This document shows, in pieces, positions 63,655 through 64,000 of a stretch of 64,000 nucleotides of DNA. The stretch is taken from NCBI GenBank assembly GCA_030378105.1, contig JAUCGL010000003.1:1-64000 (forward strand), written 5' to 3'. The stretch is from Candidatus Halobeggiatoa sp. HSG11. Lineage in GTDB: Bacteria; Pseudomonadota; Gammaproteobacteria; Beggiatoales; Beggiatoaceae. The stretch's first letter is position 1; each line of letters begins with the position of its first letter. The notes below the pieces were generated by a model, which did no database searches, was not told where the DNA came from, and saw nothing but the letters and a program-made list of their open reading frames with translations. The translations under genes were made by a program, and so were the position numbers.

Positions 63655-64000
63655 ATGCAATCAAAATACCTATTAAGTATAGTGGTATCTATATTACTAT
63701 ATTCATCAGTAACAGTTGGTGAAGTAGCACCCATAGGCTCTTCAGCCAATCCATTAAAAATGTTAATAGATAGAGAACAAGCTATCCAATATATTAAACC
63801 ATTATTTGACGCAATAACTAAAGAGTTTGATATTTATTTTAAAGTAAATTCCAATAAAAGTTATGGTGCTGTTATTAACGATTTTTGCACCCAAAAAATT
63901 CACTTTGCAATATTTGGCACATCCAGTTATGGTGAAATCAAAAAAAGATGTTATGATTTTGCGGAAATTTTTGCTGTAGTTATCGAAAAGGGCAGTTCCA
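63655..64000 (+). CDS. PhnD-like periplasmic binding protein (3' end outside window)
   Basis: 115 residues are visible and the frame continues past the right edge. A signal peptide (MQSKYLLSIVVSILLYSSVT) leads into SANPLKMLIDREQAIQYIKP, FKVNSNKSYGAVINDFCTQK and IHFAIFGTSSYGEIKKRC, the opening of PhnD/phosphate-phosphonate substrate-binding proteins. In this group such domains often serve as sensor modules of histidine kinases or cyclases; the missing part will tell. Confidence 0.75.
   Translation, partial: MQSKYLLSIVVSILLYSSVTVGEVAPIGSSANPLKMLIDREQAIQYIKPLFDAITKEFDIYFKVNSNKSYGAVINDFCTQKIHFAIFGTSSYGEIKKRCYDFAEIFAVVIEKGSS

Overview
The window comes from an AT-rich gammaproteobacterium. The housekeeping core is gammaproteobacterial: hfq-hflX-hflK-hflC, a complete S10-spc-alpha ribosomal cluster, ftsE-ftsX, truB, rsmD, hemH, a FimV C-terminus and type II secretion genes. 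Several features together recall the large colourless sulfur bacteria (Thiotrichales, Beggiatoa/Thioploca/Thiomargarita-like): a giant propeller protein with a legumain-like peptidase domain, a PEGA-PDZ-TPR protein, MORN and DUF928 proteins, decayed transposases, and many short palindromic intergenic repeats. This taxonomic placement is inference from gene content and style; no rRNA is present.

Layout. 0-2.6 kb: FimV C-terminus, an EcfT-like membrane protein and hemH. 2.6-12.6 kb: porin, cation diffusion facilitator, decayed IS fragments, an FNT-family formate/nitrite channel, a three-heme cytochrome c with an ethylbenzene-dehydrogenase-like heme domain plus a 41-residue membrane peptide, then truB-gspE. 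13-18.1 kb: an accessory stretch with the PEGA-PDZ-TPR protein, a tail-anchored protein of unknown function, a DUF559-type protein whose leader and start are duplicated 1.2 kb downstream, and an MNT/HEPN toxin-antitoxin remnant. 18.1-24.3 kb: rsmD, a MORN lipoprotein, a goose-type lysozyme, hfq-hflX-hflK-hflC and a DUF2065 protein. 24.3-41.2 kb: a near-consensus sigma-70 promoter, tRNA-Ser(GCU), tRNA-Arg(ACG), rpsL-rpsG-fusA and then the S10, spc and alpha gene sets up to rplQ. No tuf lies between fusA and rpsJ.

41.2-47.7 kb is a defence-type accessory island, all on the minus strand. It holds an IS1-like transposase remnant that truncates a Cas3 HD-nuclease gene, a PD-(D/E)XK-like protein, a frameshifted VapC with its small partner, and a DNA cytosine methyltransferase with a HindVP-like restriction enzyme. 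Most of these genes are separated by a roughly 135-bp repeat whose ends resemble the R'' and R' boxes of integron attC sites. No integrase is visible. This possible integrase-less cassette array is the most interesting feature of the window.

47.7-64 kb: the 1670-residue propeller/C13-peptidase protein, a LEA14-like lipoprotein, an OmpA-family protein with ftsE-ftsX, a YqeG-like HAD protein, a DUF928 protein with a nine-fold RGM repeat, gspI-J-K-L of type II secretion (gspE is 47 kb away), a SafE-like membrane protein with a sigma-54-type activator, hypA, and the start of a PhnD-like binding protein that runs off the right edge. At least three families of short dispersed or palindromic repeats are shared between distant intergenic regions.
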